Assembly: GCA_016271365.2 (NCBI GenBank)
Contig: CM057451.1
Location: forward strand, 494,997,501 to 495,061,500
DNA: 64,000 nt
Direction of reading: 5' to 3'
DNA from: Neoceratodus forsteri
Taxonomy: Eukaryota; Chordata; Ceratodontiformes; Ceratodontidae
Shown: positions 21,634 through 32,919 of the stretch, piece by piece
How the letters are laid out: each line of letters opens with the position of its first letter
Numbering within the stretch: position 1 is the first letter of the stretch
The notes under the pieces: model-generated
Database searches by the model: none
Told to the model about the DNA's origin: nothing
The model's input: only the letters and a program-made list of their open reading frames with translations
Program-made: the position numbers and the translations under genes

Positions 21634-22530
21634 AAATGTGCTTGGAAGAAGAAATAAGCTGGGAGCAAATATAAAAAGTCGATGTGGCTTGTTAAGTTGC
21701 AGGAAATTTTAAAACATGTCAGCTCTTGGCATCTGTGACAAGACTCCTTAAAAGAAGTGGTAATTTTGTACTCATAAGCAGTTACTGAAATCTACAATAA
21801 TGGAACTTGCACAACATATGGACTTGATTCAAATTATAAATACAACAATAACACTATGGTATTCTAGGCATAAATAATCCTGTGCCTGTGAATAGCATTT
21901 AACCTTCACTTTAGAATCAGGTGAATGCAGAATTATTACAGTGTGTAGATTCAAGATGTTACCTTTACAAAATTTAGAAATAAGGTACGAAAAATGCAAC
22001 AAAAATTATACTGTCTGTCTCTGTAAAAAGGGACAGGATGAAGATCTGTTCCAAATATTGTTTAACTGCACACTTTAGGCAAAATGACAGCTTAAATAGC
22101 TTTCGGATTTTATTAGTTCATACAATGCATCATTACAAAATTACATGGAAATACTGTTAAATTCTGTCAGTGTTGGTGATGCCAGGATGTTAGCCAGCTA
22201 CTGTGTATAGAAGCAATACTTAGACACAGGAATACAATTGTGCACCATCTGATGTTCAGTGGCACTGCCAACCTTTTAACTTTCCTACTGTTAGATGTTG
22301 TAACAACATTACCCTGTTACATGATTGTATGTTTACCTTAGTTTACTCTACTGTTAGATGTATTTGGAACTGATTTATTGTAATAATCCTTGTATGATTC
22401 GTGCTGTATTCTCTCTGTATTTTACCATTGTTTGTGCCATTCTCTGACCCATGCCATGCCTGAAAAAGGTCTTCATATCAGTACAACAACCCGGTTAACA
22501 AATGAATAAATAAATAACTAAATAAATAAA
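21634..22530 (+). pseudogene. Interrupted LINE, 3' part and tail
   Basis: Continuation of the 14501-15448 LINE after the L1 insertion. A frame at about 21990-22080 reads TVCLCKKGQDEDLFQILFNC, a Cys/His-like knuckle common near LINE C-termini. The 3' end is a simple AATAAATAAATA-type run at 22500-22530. Broken by stops. Confidence 0.6.
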
Positions 22531-22789
22531 TTGCTGCTATGGGCTGAACTATTGTATCTGGATGTGTCAAAGACATACCACTTCTTGTATTACATACAAC
22601 ATATTTATTGTATTTTTATTGTTTTGTATTTTATGTTTTTATATTTCAAAATGACCAATGGTCGATTGAATAGAATCTTGAATACTAAATACTGTACCTA
22701 CAGTACTCTGCATTTATCCCACCCTGTGCTCCATCCTTGTGCACTCAGTTATTCTCTGGCCACAACCTCAACTGCCACTCGACTGCTCC

Positions 22790-23080
22790 CCCACCCAGCC
22801 AACACACTCCCTCCCACTGGAGCAACACTGGCCCTTCACCCAACCAATCCCCCAGCCTGCCAGTACTCCCACTGCTGCAGTACCCACATGCCACCCAACC
22901 TCTCCCCAACCAGCCAGCACATTTCCACCCATTGCAGAAACACTGGCCCTCCACCCAACCAATCCCTCAGCCTGCCAGTACTCCCACTGCTGCAGTACCC
23001 ACATACCACCCAACCTCTCCCTAACCAACCAGCACATTTCCACCCATTGCAGCAACACTGGCCTGCCACCTAACCAATCT
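22790..23080. repeat. 115-bp tandem repeat, about 2.5 copies
   Basis: CAGCCTGCCAGTACTCCCAC occurs at 22853 and 22968. The Pro/Thr-rich frames in all registers on the plus strand and the Trp/Gly-rich frames on the minus strand are its by-products. Confidence 0.85.
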
Positions 23081-23277
23081 CTTGGGGGGTGAGATGTGGC
23101 CATTGGGTTCAGAAGTGGTACTCCACAGCTGCAGTCAGAGGGGAATGGGAAGACAAAGATTAGGCACTGGGCACAAGGGTGGAGTAGAGTTAGATCCCTG
23201 AAAGGGTCAGCAGCAAAGTGAAAGGTAAGAAAAAAACATATACTGTGTATTAGTGTGTGTATGGGGGTATGTATTGG

Positions 23278-23307
23278 TGAGTGTGTGTGTGTGTGTGTGT
23301 GTGTGTT
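23278..23307. repeat. (GT)n microsatellite
   Basis: About fourteen GT units. Confidence 0.95.
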
Positions 23308-23309
23308 AG

Positions 23310-23940
23310 GGTTGTCAGAACCATAGAACTCTTAGCACTAGAATAGAAATACCTGTATATGACATGATAACAACAGGTCACATAACAGTAATTTTCTCAT
23401 TGAGAAACATTTGCCTGTATTAACATCATCCAGGAAGTAAGTACATTTGTACTGGGATCCTCTCCATTCTACCCTTACGGGTTATATGGCCAGAACCCAG
23501 TGAAGTTCTGGGTTCTGGTTCTAGTTCTGTTCTAGAACTTTGCAAATAGCTCTACAGTTATAATCTTCTTTAGAACTCAAACTCCTTTGCCTATAGGACA
23601 GAGAAAGATACTGAGAAGAGAAAAAAGACTTGGTTGTCTCACTGCACATGCAGAACAGAGAGAGAAACGCTGGGCAGCAATCAAAATGCAAATGTCAAGA
23701 GTCAGAATTCCATGTACTGTAGTTTAGCATATCTGCATATAAGTGACACGTTCCCATCTGTGTCATATTAGAATGTAAATCCCAATCATTTGATTGATTT
23801 GCAAACTGATATCACCTATTTTTGAAATGTCTGAACAGAAAAAAAACATTTTATTTAAGTATTTAGAACCTCTAATACGTAGAACCCACGTGTTCTAGTT
23901 CTAAATTGGAATTCAAACCCCTGGGTTCTTAAAGGATTCT
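23310..23940. repeat. Probable non-autonomous element with AGAACC repeats
   Basis: No gene. Both ends carry clusters of AGAACC/GGTTCT words in opposite orientation (23500-23540 and 23868-23935), including GAACCCACGTGTTCTAGTTC. This resembles subterminal repeats of a DNA transposon; exact ends and duplication were not found. Confidence 0.35.
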
Positions 23941-24715
23941 ACACTTTTTATGTTGCTTGCACACATGTGCAAGAAACATAGTGCCATCATCAGAGATTTC
24001 GGAGGTGTGTCACCTCCTCCTCCAATTCAGTCAGTGTATTGGCAGGTGCAGCCCCTGTAAGCCAGTGCATTCAGGAGCTGTCTATGACAAGCTCCAAAAT
24101 GCAGTGGCATACAGTTGAAAGGGGGAGCTATGCTTAAGTGAGCAGCGATAAGATATCGGCTGCTCACGCGCAGCTCCCCCCCCACAGACACCCACGCAAG
24201 CGTGCGCACCCCCGCTCCCCGCACGCACTGTATAGCCGACAGGGTGCCCAATCCCCATTGGCTGAGCTGCGTCCCCCTCCCCAGTAGGAAGTGCCATGCT
24301 GGGAGCCCACCCCAGTGTGGCAAGCGATCCTTAGGCCGATGGGGGTGCCCAATTCCCTGTTGGCTGAAAGCCCACCCCAGCATGGCAAACATCCCGCGTC
24401 GTCTGTTTTTTTTCCTGCAAAGAAAAAACGGTCCCACGTAGTCTCCCTGCCCCCTCCACAACCCGCACCGACCCACTGCGCACTCTGCCTCCCCACACCC
24501 CCACCCCATTCTTACCTCGGACCTCAGCGACGATCTTCGTGGACCGGGAACACGTCTGCACTCTTCAAAGCCGACCACGAACTGAGGAAATGCCGGTAAG
24601 CTGTATAATGGGCTAGATAGGGGGTTTCAACTTGTTGCATATCTCAGGCATTTTTTGGAATTTTGGCATCAAATTTTCAACATGGGTTTTAGGACCCTTC
24701 TCATGAATAGTGTCA

Positions 24716-24780
24716 CTGTCATGGGCGTTATTCAGGCCGAAGGTGATTCACCCATCAGGCCTGAATAACACCATGACTTT
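24716..24780. repeat. Hairpin in family A
   Basis: TTATTCAGGCC and GGCCTGAATAA face each other about 20 bp apart, with ATGG/CCAT also paired outside. Copies 2 and 3 have a weaker form with GGTGATTT/AAATCACC. Confidence 0.75.
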
Positions 24781-24829
24781 GAACATCATGAAGAGTCCCA
24801 AACCATGTTAAAGTGATGTAAAAAAAAAA

Positions 24830-26020
24830 AAATGACTGTTTTTCGAGCGTGCGTTGTGCAGTTCCTACGCAGGCTAGTAAATTCGATAATTTCAATATTT
24901 TCACTCCAAATTTTCAACATTGCCATTTTACCACACCTTCTAATGAGTAGTACAGCTGTCATTTTTCACATCTCACCCAAAATGTGTTTCTGCCCATGTA
25001 GCGCACAATGGCGTAGTCGGTGTGCAAAATCAATGTATGGGACAAATTAAGAAAATCACAGTGACACTGTTCATGAGCAGAGGTCTTAAAATGGCTATGT
25101 TGAAAATTGGTGAAAAAATTCCTAAAAATGACCGTTTTACGAGCGTGTGTTGCGCAGTTCCTACGTGCGCTCGTAAGGTCGCAAATTTTCAACATTTTCA
25201 CTCCAGATTTCCAACATTGCCATTTTATCACACCTTCTTGTGAGTAGTACAGCTGCCATTTTTCACATCTCATCCAAAACATGTTTCTCCTATGTAGCGC
25301 ATAATGGCGTCGATAAAGTAGATCAATGTACGGGACAAATTAAGAAAATCACAGTGACACTGTTCATGATCTCAGGTGTTAAAATGGCTATGTTGAAAAT
25401 TTGGTGAAAAATTTTAAAAATGACTGTTTTACAAGCGCCAGTTGTACTGTCTCCTATGCATGCGCGTAAGTTCGCGGATTTTCAATATTTTCACTCCAGA
25501 TTTCCAACATTGTCATTTTTGCCACACCTTCTTATGAATAGTACAGCTGTCATTTTTCACATCTCACCCAAAACGTGCTTCCGCCCTTGTAGCGCACAAT
25601 GGCGCGGTCGGTGTGCAAAATCAATGTACGGTCAATGTACGAGATAAATTAAGAAAATCACAGTGACACTGTTCATGAGCAAAGGTCTTAAAATGGCTAT
25701 GTTCAAAATTTGGTTATAAAAATTCCAAAAAATGACTGTTTTACGAACGTGCGTTGTACAGTTCTTACGCATGCTCGTAAGTTCGCGAATTTCAATATTT
25801 CACTCCAGATTTTCAACATGCCATTTTACCACACCTTCTTATGAGTGGTACAGCTGTCCATTTTACATCTCACCAAAAACATGCATATCGCCCTTGTGGC
25901 GCACAATGCGTGCAGGTCGGTGTCTTGAAATCAATGTACGGGACAAATTAAGAAAATCACAGTGACACTGTTCATGAGTAGAGGTCTTAAAATGGCTATG
26001 TTGAAAATTTGGTGAAAAAA
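24830..26020. repeat. 300-bp satellite-like monomers, four copies
   Basis: Phase markers CAACATTGCCATTTTACCAC occur near 24913, 25209, 25503 and 25812, a spacing of 294-309 bp. Each monomer has an inverted pair (CGAGCGTG...GCTCGTAA type) around its centre. Confidence 0.88.
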
Positions 26021-26025
26021 TTCCC

Positions 26026-27265
26026 TTCAGATGTTCTGCAATATTACTAATGAAGACATTGAACAGAGCTGGCCCCAGGACCAATCCCTGCAGCACCCCA
26101 CTGGTTGCCCCCTCTCCCTAGACTGCATACCATTTACCACCACTCTCTGCCTCCTGTCTGGCCCCGTTCGCACTACAGCACGTTTCAGCAATCCATTTTT
26201 GAAAATGGATTACAGCTTACCATGTTGCAAGGTTCGCACTGTAGTCCACTTCATTGACCCATTTCAGCTGATGCATGCTAGAGTGTTCTCACTAACCGTT
26301 AATCCATTTCCCCTTCTATTCGGATTCAGAAGCACTTGCACAGCTGCTTACCATGATGCTTTGCACGATTGAGTGGTGGGAGGACATACAAACACGAATG
26401 GATGTGACCCTGTCTGTTCACATTGTGAGTAGCTCACTTCACTTTTGAAACAGATTTCTGGAAGCGTGCTCAAGCCCTGGTCTCATCAGGGGTTGAGCCG
26501 CTGAATATGACTACAGAGTTATGTGAGAACGCGATCTGAGCCAGCACGCATTTAAAACAGTTTAAGTGCTCAGAACCGTTTCAAATGCCCTAGTGCGAAC
26601 GGGGCCTCTGTTAGCCAGTTTCTAGCCCAGTTTACCACCCTTTCCCCCATGCCCAGCCTACCCAGCTAGTTTATCAGCCTCCTATATGGGATGGTGTCAA
26701 AGGCTTTGCTGAAATCAAGGTAAGCATTGCCCACTGCCCCACCTCCTGATTCACTTCCTTTGTCACCCAGTCAAATAAATCAACCAGATTTATCTGACAT
26801 GATGTTCACTGTGAATCCATGTTGTCTATGGTCCTGGGTTCCGATGGCATCTAGATGCCCCACTATCCTTTCTTTAAGCAATGTCTCCATGATCTTCCCC
26901 ACTACTGAGGTGCTGCTGAATGGCCTATTGTTCCTTGCGTCCTCCCTGCTGCCGGACTTGTGTAGAGGGAACACATGTGCCCGCCTCCAATTCACTCATG
27001 TTGAATGACTCAGTGAACATGACTGCCAGAGGTACTGCTATCTCCCTTTGCAGTTCTCTTAATATCCTTGGATGTATGCCATCTGGTTCCATCGCTTTCT
27101 CCACCTTCAATTTAGTGAGCTCCTGCAGGACTCTTTTGCCTTTGAATGGACTATTGTCCACCTCTTCACCCCCTTGGCAACTGCTGTACTGCTGTGGCTC
27201 TTGCCCTTCCCACTCTTCTGTGAATACTGAATGGAAAGACACAGTGGATGTCTTGGGAGGAAGGC
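26026..27265 (-). pseudogene. CR1 LINE fragment (RT), minus strand
   Basis: Minus-strand frames at 27356-26925 and 26995-26780 give typical CR1 RT pieces: PDGIHPRILRELQ, then WRRAHVFPLHKSG, NNRPFSSTS and HGFTVNIMSDKSG. The 3' side at 26026-26158 and 26608-26770 corresponds to the later RT (the AFNTIP and DDT regions). A 450-bp MITE interrupts it. Stops and frameshifts abound. It lies inside family A copy 1. Confidence 0.85.
26158..26607. mobile_element. MITE with inverted GGCCCCGTTCGCACTA ends
   Basis: The left end GGCCCCGTTCGCACTA and the right end TAGTGCGAACGGGGCC are exact inverted copies. Between them is no coding sequence. It sits inside the CR1 RT. I could not settle the target duplication. 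The ends resemble hAT-type termini. Confidence 0.8.
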
Positions 27266-27629
27266 ATGAAACTGTCACTTCCAAATACCTAAACAGCACA
27301 TACAAGCAAGCAACATTCTGCATTGACAAATGCTTGTTAGAACTAGTTCTGATCACCCTAGTGTGTATACCTACAATATAAGTATTGTTTTGGTAATGCT
27401 GTCTGCATGTGTCTCAGCCCAGAAGGGTTGTAAAGATTTGTTGCTCATTAATAATTTCTTAACATGTGATGACAAAAAATGTCAATAAACTTTGCCATTT
27501 ATTGTGTTATCACTGGCAATGCATGCCATTAACTGTTGCCAACTCTCTTTATATCTTGTAACTGTATATCTTTTTTTAATGGTTCCGGTCCTGGCTATCT
27601 AAAAGTCCTCCTGGCTCCACAAACCTCTG

Positions 27630-28015
27630 TTTGCCCTCTCCGCTCCACCAGTGCTAGCTTGTTGTCAGTACCCCTGTCTAGGTTAAAGCTCTTCAGGGAC
27701 TGGTCTTTTATGGTGCTGCACTGATACTGTGGAATTCATACTCAGTCCACATTCCATCTGCCAGGCATGGGCGGGGGAGCCTTTAAAGGGGCACTCAAAT
27801 TCTGCCTTTTGAAACTAGCTTACTGCCAGATTTAATTTTCTCATTTCCTCCTGAACTACAGCTACAGTAGCTAGAACATGTTTTGCTCCCTGATGAAACG
27901 TATTTATTATGTAAATGGTTCTGCTTTGTTTTATTTTGTTGTTCGATTGGTTTGTTTTTTGTATGGCGCCCTGAGCCCCAGAGAAAGAGCAGCAAAGAAA
28001 TAAAACTGCCTTATC
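27630..28015 (+). pseudogene. LINE C-terminal fragment with 3' tail
   Basis: Plus-strand frames read RSTSASLLSVPLSRLK, then ALILWNS and, one frame later, FKGALKF. This is the usual C-terminal signature of many LINEs (LWNSLP ... F+..LK..LF). The 3' end is AAATAAAACTGCC followed by a short run. Fragmentary. Confidence 0.55.
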
Positions 28016-28119
28016 TTGCCTTAATCTGTATCTGCAGTTTGCCCAAGTTGTAATCTTCATGTACCAACTGTGCTGCCTAATGCTTCCCCAGAACCTTCCT
28101 GAAAAGTAGATGTCTAACC

Positions 28120-28927
28120 CAGGGGTTCTCAAATGGTGAGGCCAGCCTCCCTGGGGAGGCTCCAACCTGTTCCAGGGGGAGGCTCAAGCAAGTCTTGAAA
28201 AAGTATTATATTTCAATTCTGAACTTTATAGATTTTGTGTGAAGGGATAAGGCAAACTGAAAGAGGATAAACAGTAGGTGAATTTATGTATTTATTCACA
28301 AGTATGTGACCAGGGAAGGTACTGTACTGAGCCATGGCTTATTTCAGGTATACCCAGGGAAGGGTAGTGAGAGAATACAATTCAAAATGTAACTGCAGAA
28401 CACTTGAGCAATACAAAATGAATAAAATTTCAAACAAATTAAGAACAATAAACTAACAATGCGAGGAACAATTGATCAATTAGACTAGCAGCAGAACTGT
28501 CTAAATGCAAGAGTTAACCATACAGGTACTAGGAATAAGAGCAGGAGGGAGCAAAATGATCCCTGAGAAGTTGCTTAAGAGCAGGATGAGAGGGGAGAGG
28601 CAGAGGTCGGCAGGAAGGTTATTCCAGTAAGAGGGAAACAGAAAAGTACTCTGACCCATGAAGGTATGGCAGTAATGGGTAACAATGGTTCGAGAGTCAA
28701 AATATTGGAGCAAGTAGGTTGTCCTGTTGGGGGAAGGGGGGTTACAATAAGCGTAATAACATGAAATCCAGCTATGCAAAGAAGTTTCAATTTATTCCTG
28801 ATGTACTGTGAAAAGCAGGCTATTTTTCTATGGGGAGGCCCAAAAATATTTCAGTATTTTGGGGGAGGCTCAATATCTTTTCCATGGCTTAGGTGAGGCT
28901 CACTATGACAAAGTTTGAGAACTGTTG
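28120..28927. mobile_element. hAT-type element with 8-bp duplication
   Basis: GTCTAACC occurs at 28112-28119 and 28928-28935. The left end is CAGGGGTTCTCAAA and the inverted right end CAACAGTTCTCAAA, the typical Charlie-like hAT termini. No transposase; a LINE fragment occupies most of the interior (28270-28795), so the original element was probably about 280 bp. Confidence 0.88.
28270..28795 (-). pseudogene. LINE C-terminal fragment inside the hAT element
   Basis: The minus-strand frame at 28779-28501 ends a LINE ORF: RTTYLLQYFDSRTIV, then FLFPSYWNNLPADLC. WNNLP is the hallmark. Its 3' end points to 28270, near a TTTATTCAC-type tail. Confidence 0.55.
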
Positions 28928-28935
28928 GTCTAACC

Positions 28936-29730
28936 TAAAGGAGGTTATCTTGGTGTGCAAAAATCTAAATGAATAATAAATTAAAAAATAACAGTAAATA
29001 TGATCAGTGTACAACTATGAGTGATGTGTTCGAATGCTTGTATTCACTCTTTCTGTCTCACAGCTGAGACTATCATCCTCATGAAGATGCCACAAAGCTT
29101 AGCTGTGTGAGCAAAGGAATCCTTGAGGAGGGATCCCACCTTGGAGGTTACACTGAGTCTTAGCCTACAGCTAAATGAACCTTGGAGAAAGCAATGGATG
29201 TCGTTCTCCAAAAGTGATAAGAAGAGAAAGTCCTGCAGGAGGAGATGAACAGATTAAAGGTGCTGCAAAAAATACCATCTGAGGAGGATGAAGACATTTC
29301 CTTTTATATGATGCCCTGGAGGGAGTGAAGCGTGGGTTGCCTACTGCCCCCACCTCGCCTGAGATTATGGATTTCATCCCTGTAATTTTGTCAGGCTGTA
29401 ATGGATAGGTGTGTATACTGATTTATTTCAGAAGTTTTACCAGGAAAGACATGCTGATCTTGTTAATAGCTTGTTGCCAGATGCATCCGAGGGCAAATAT
29501 ATTGAGTATTGGACAGCCATGCCTACCTGGTTCTCATTAGAACCCAAAGTGGCTCTTAAAAATGTTTGCTATTCAAACCTTTTTTAACAATACAATGTGC
29601 TTACATTTGCATGATAACCATATGTTGGCTGTGTGTTAATTGCCACTTGCATTTCAAACCACTAGTACTATTATATATATCGAGATATTCTTTCAGGATT
29701 CTAAATTTTAGAATCAGCACAATGGGAAGA
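28936..29730. other. No clear gene; possible exon-like remnant
   Basis: I see no intact feature. 29180-29380 has a short frame rich in Glu (EEDEDISFYMMPW) that could be a worn coding remnant, but nothing supports it further. Confidence 0.4.
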
Positions 29731-32300
29731 CTTTAAGCCTGAGGTTCAATGAGTGGAGCAACTACATCACTCCCCCATCAGGCTTTAAAAGGCCACTCCT
29801 TCTGGACTATTCCAGGATTCTTCTCTTCGTTGCGGCTGGGAGCGCCACCCTTTCTCACCCAGGGCTGTTGTCCCATCTCTCTTAGGCCTCCAGCCACTGG
29901 TCCTCTCCTTTCCACCACCCGTTCTGGCCTTCCGTTGTTCTTCCCACTCCTGCTCCACCCATTCTGTCATTAGTCCTCAACCCCCCCCACCTTGTTCTAT
30001 TCTTCTCCCTGATCATTTCGTCTCTCCTACCTTTCGTTCTTGGCCCCTCATTGCTGCTTCCCAGTCACCTCCCCACCCAGGGCCTCCGGGTCCCTCATTT
30101 ATTTGTGGTTCCCTACCTCTCCTTTTCTTTTTGTGGGGCTTTCTTTCACCTTGCAGTATGCCATCCGGCTTGCTCCTGCCACTTTCTGGTATCTGTCACC
30201 GGCCATGCTCCGCCTTCAGTGGCCGCTCACCCGGTGCATCTCTGCTTCTCAGCTGTTCATGCTCCTCTCATCAGTACACAAGTACCCTCTTCTGAATCTC
30301 CTGCCCTCCATGAACTCTTCTTTTGGTCTGGCTCCCTGTAGTCCTCTAAACTCGTTGCCGTCCTTTTCCTGCCTCCTACTCATCCTGTAGTGCTCTTCTC
30401 TCTCTCTTTTGCTTCCCCTGCTTCTTGCTGCATGCCCTGCTCCTTGCCCCTGGCCTACTGTGCATCACACTCCTTGCGTAACCTGTGTGCTGGGGAACAG
30501 TGCATCAGGGATTCTCTTGATTTCTGTTCCTCCTCCTGGTCACTGCATATCATCCCAACCTCCCCACCGGGTTCCTGGTCATTTCATTTTACCAATGACC
30601 TCCTTGGCAACAGGTTTTCAACTTTTACAGTGCACAGCATAGTTTGTATGGCTCTTTCATTGTTCAGTGCTTTGCACATGGTCTGGATAAGTCTCCTTTT
30701 CATCTGCGATTGCTTTTTGTGTTCAATGTTTCTGTACAATCCCGGACTTTCCAGTCCAGGTTTCGATGAGCAAGTCTTCCTATTCATTCTGTTGAGCTCA
30801 TTTCACAATGTTCCCATCTGACAGGTCAGAGATCATGTTCATTCCTGCTTGATATTTAAAGTGACAGTGCTTCATTTAACCCTTGCCCCGTTTGACATGG
30901 CCATCTACTGTTCTTGAGTCATGCCCAGTTACATATTCTCCTCCCTGTCCTACTGGCATGGAATCAATTTCTCTCCCCTTGACGTTTTGTATTCCTTGCT
31001 TGGCCCTTCTTCTGAAAGCTTTAGTGTTCATGTGTGCTAGTGTGTGTAGCTCCTGTGCTCTGGAGACATTTTTGCTTGAATTGGTCTATTTGTTGGACAC
31101 AGTGCTGGCTGTTTCCCATTGCTCACATCCTATACTGTTGCTTGGCCTTTCCATCTTTCCTGACCTTTCCTCTGGATTGCTGTGCTCTGCCAGTGGTGTC
31201 TTGTCTCAGTAATGTTGTATTCTATAGGCACCCCTCCTGCTGTCCGAGATATTTGTGGCCGCTCGACCTGTTCCTTAGTTGATCTCGTTACTGGTCTCGG
31301 TCCTTCTCTCTGCATCTGTCCACTCTTTTGGAAATGTCTACCACTGTTGACTCCATTGTTGCCTTCCTCCTCCCATTCCTCCATCCTCCATTCTGCTCCT
31401 TCTCTGACCTTTTCTTTTTTGGGGGGTTTTCCCTATCCTGCCATCACCTTCCCTATTCATATCCTCCTCTTACCCAAGTCCGTCGCATGTCCAGGTGACT
31501 GAGTCTGGTTCTCCTTCGCTTAGTCTGACCTCAGGGTCTACTTATTCACATCAATTAATTGTGCATACCTCTCATTGGGTTTTGTTCTACCTCATCGATC
31601 TGCTGCACCCCTGCAGTTATTATCACCATCAGTCTTCTCAAGACCACATCTGGGTATCCCTTGTTCATCTGACCTCTTTGTGGGTCTAACCTTTCATACT
31701 GACTACTCAAGCATATCCATCTTGGGTTCATGCTACCTTGACTCAACATCTCTCCACTCGGAGACTTGCCTTCATGTCTGTTGCCCCTTTGCTAGGGGCT
31801 GGTAGGCTTCATCTCCATCATCGTACATCATTCATTTCATGTCTCACCTTCAACCATTCAGGCCTTCAAGGCTTCTTTCTATTATTGAACTTCCTCTCTT
31901 GCTTTTGAGTGCTTAGTGGCAGACATCACTCGCATCCCTCCACTGCTGTCCATTTAGAAGGACAGAGCTAGAGATTCCTCTAAAATTGATCTTTCCTCCT
32001 TCCTCGAGCTGTACTTTAACTTGTTGTAGCTGTATCATCCCTAATCAAAACATTCTTCAGCATGGAGGGGAGGCAACCTACGCCTTGGATCCCCAGAGGT
32101 TTCCTCCTCAAAGGGTTTTTTTCCTCTCCTCCATGCCAATGGTCATAATATGAGTCAGGGTTAGTGCTTTCCTAGGTTCTTTAGTTAGGTTCCACTGTTG
32201 GATGAAGTCAGATGGTGGCCCTGGCTGTTCCCTCTCTCCTTAGGACGTCGCCCTTCTACATCTTGTCAATTTCCTTTCCTTCATTGTCCTCACTTTTTCT
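29731..32300 (+). repeat. Pyrimidine-rich tract, possibly a worn mobile element
   Basis: About 2.5 kb of very C/T-rich plus strand. It begins with a 62-bp self-complementary block, CTTTAAGCCTGA...TCAGGCTTTAAAAGG (29731-29792). The same block occurs inverted at 57077-57140 next to purine-rich sequence, so both look like one element family in opposite orientations. The open frames in all three plus registers follow from the low purine content. No family motif is recognised. It ends where the Gypsy integrase begins (about 32300). Confidence 0.5.
32060..32136. repeat. Hairpin GCATGGAGGGGAGG / CCTCTCCTCCATGC
   Basis: Inverted arms of 14 bp with one mismatch, about 49 bp apart, near the end of the pyrimidine-rich tract. 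Confidence 0.65.
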
Positions 32301-32900
32301 CGTTCGACGAAGAAATTTTCCACTAGCACATTGGCCATGGTAGATGCTTTTAGATCTTTGGTGGGAAAAGCTTGTGCATACTGTGTGAAATGGTCTGTAA
32401 CCACTAACACATTGCCAATGTTTCACTGATCAGGCTCTAAACTCAAGAAGTCTATGCAGACTAGTTCCATTGGGGTGCTGGAAGTAATGTTGATAAGTGG
32501 GGGCAGCCCTCTGAGGCAGAGCTTTTCTCTGCAGGCAGTGACTACAAGTCCTTACATGGTGCTCAACATCGGCCCCCATCTTGGGCCAGTAGAATCGAGG
32601 TCATACTAGGTCAAGGGTCTGGTCAATACCAAGGTGGCCCATATGACTGTGGAGGGCCCTCAGTACCAAATCTTTAAAGGCTGTGGGCAGGACCAATTGC
32701 TGCTTGTCTATTTGGCCACCCCGATCTACAGCCTCTCTATACAACAACTGATTAAGCAGCTTCAATCTGGGGCCTTCTTTAAACAAAAAAGCAGTTCGCA
32801 GATCAGAGGAACGCAACTTGGACACATCTTTTCCTGCACGAAGGGCATCAACTGCTGGCTGAATCACAGGATCTTGGGACTGAGCCCACTAAATGCTGTC
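32300..32900 (-). pseudogene. pol: Gypsy integrase fragment
   Basis: Zinc domain HSHMGHLGIDQTLDLV, then FYWPKMGADVEHH and CSHCLQRKA (HHCC complete). It continues to ELVCIDFLSLEP with the first catalytic Asp and VVTDHFTQYAQAFPTKD. It then stops at about 32300 where unrelated pyrimidine-rich DNA begins. The second Asp and the Glu are absent. Several frame changes. Confidence 0.85.
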
Positions 32901-32919
32901 ATTGTCAAACTGAGGTAGT

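Larger units (their letters stand above)
23945..27345 (+). mobile_element. Repeat family A, copy 1
   Basis: Starts at the near-palindrome TTGCACACATGTGCAA and ends at CATTGACAAATGCTTGTT; both ends recur in copies 2 and 3. Order: 5' unit with GC-rich spacer (24000-24530), a shared block around GATCTTCGTGGACCGGGAAC (24530-24600), a hairpin (24716-24780), then about four 300-bp monomers (24830-26020). A CR1 interrupts it at 26026-27265. No transposase was seen, so it would be non-autonomous. The GC-rich frames at 24027-24600 differ between copies and are not genes. Confidence 0.7.

Noticed and set aside
22531..23103. Pro/Thr-rich 180-codon frame and overlapping frames on both strands
   Set aside because: Caused by the 115-bp tandem repeat.
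24027..24600. Frames of 183 and 110 codons on the minus strand
   Set aside because: They lie in the GC-rich spacer of family A; the equivalent spacers at 53.6 and 63.4 kb do not keep the frame.
24830..26020. CRISPR-like array
   Set aside because: Units of about 300 bp with no short identical repeats and spacers, in vertebrate-type DNA; it is a satellite-like repeat.
29749..31805. Series of plus-strand Ser/Leu/Pro-rich frames
   Set aside because: Low purine content removes stop codons in all registers. No domain, start context or splice pattern.
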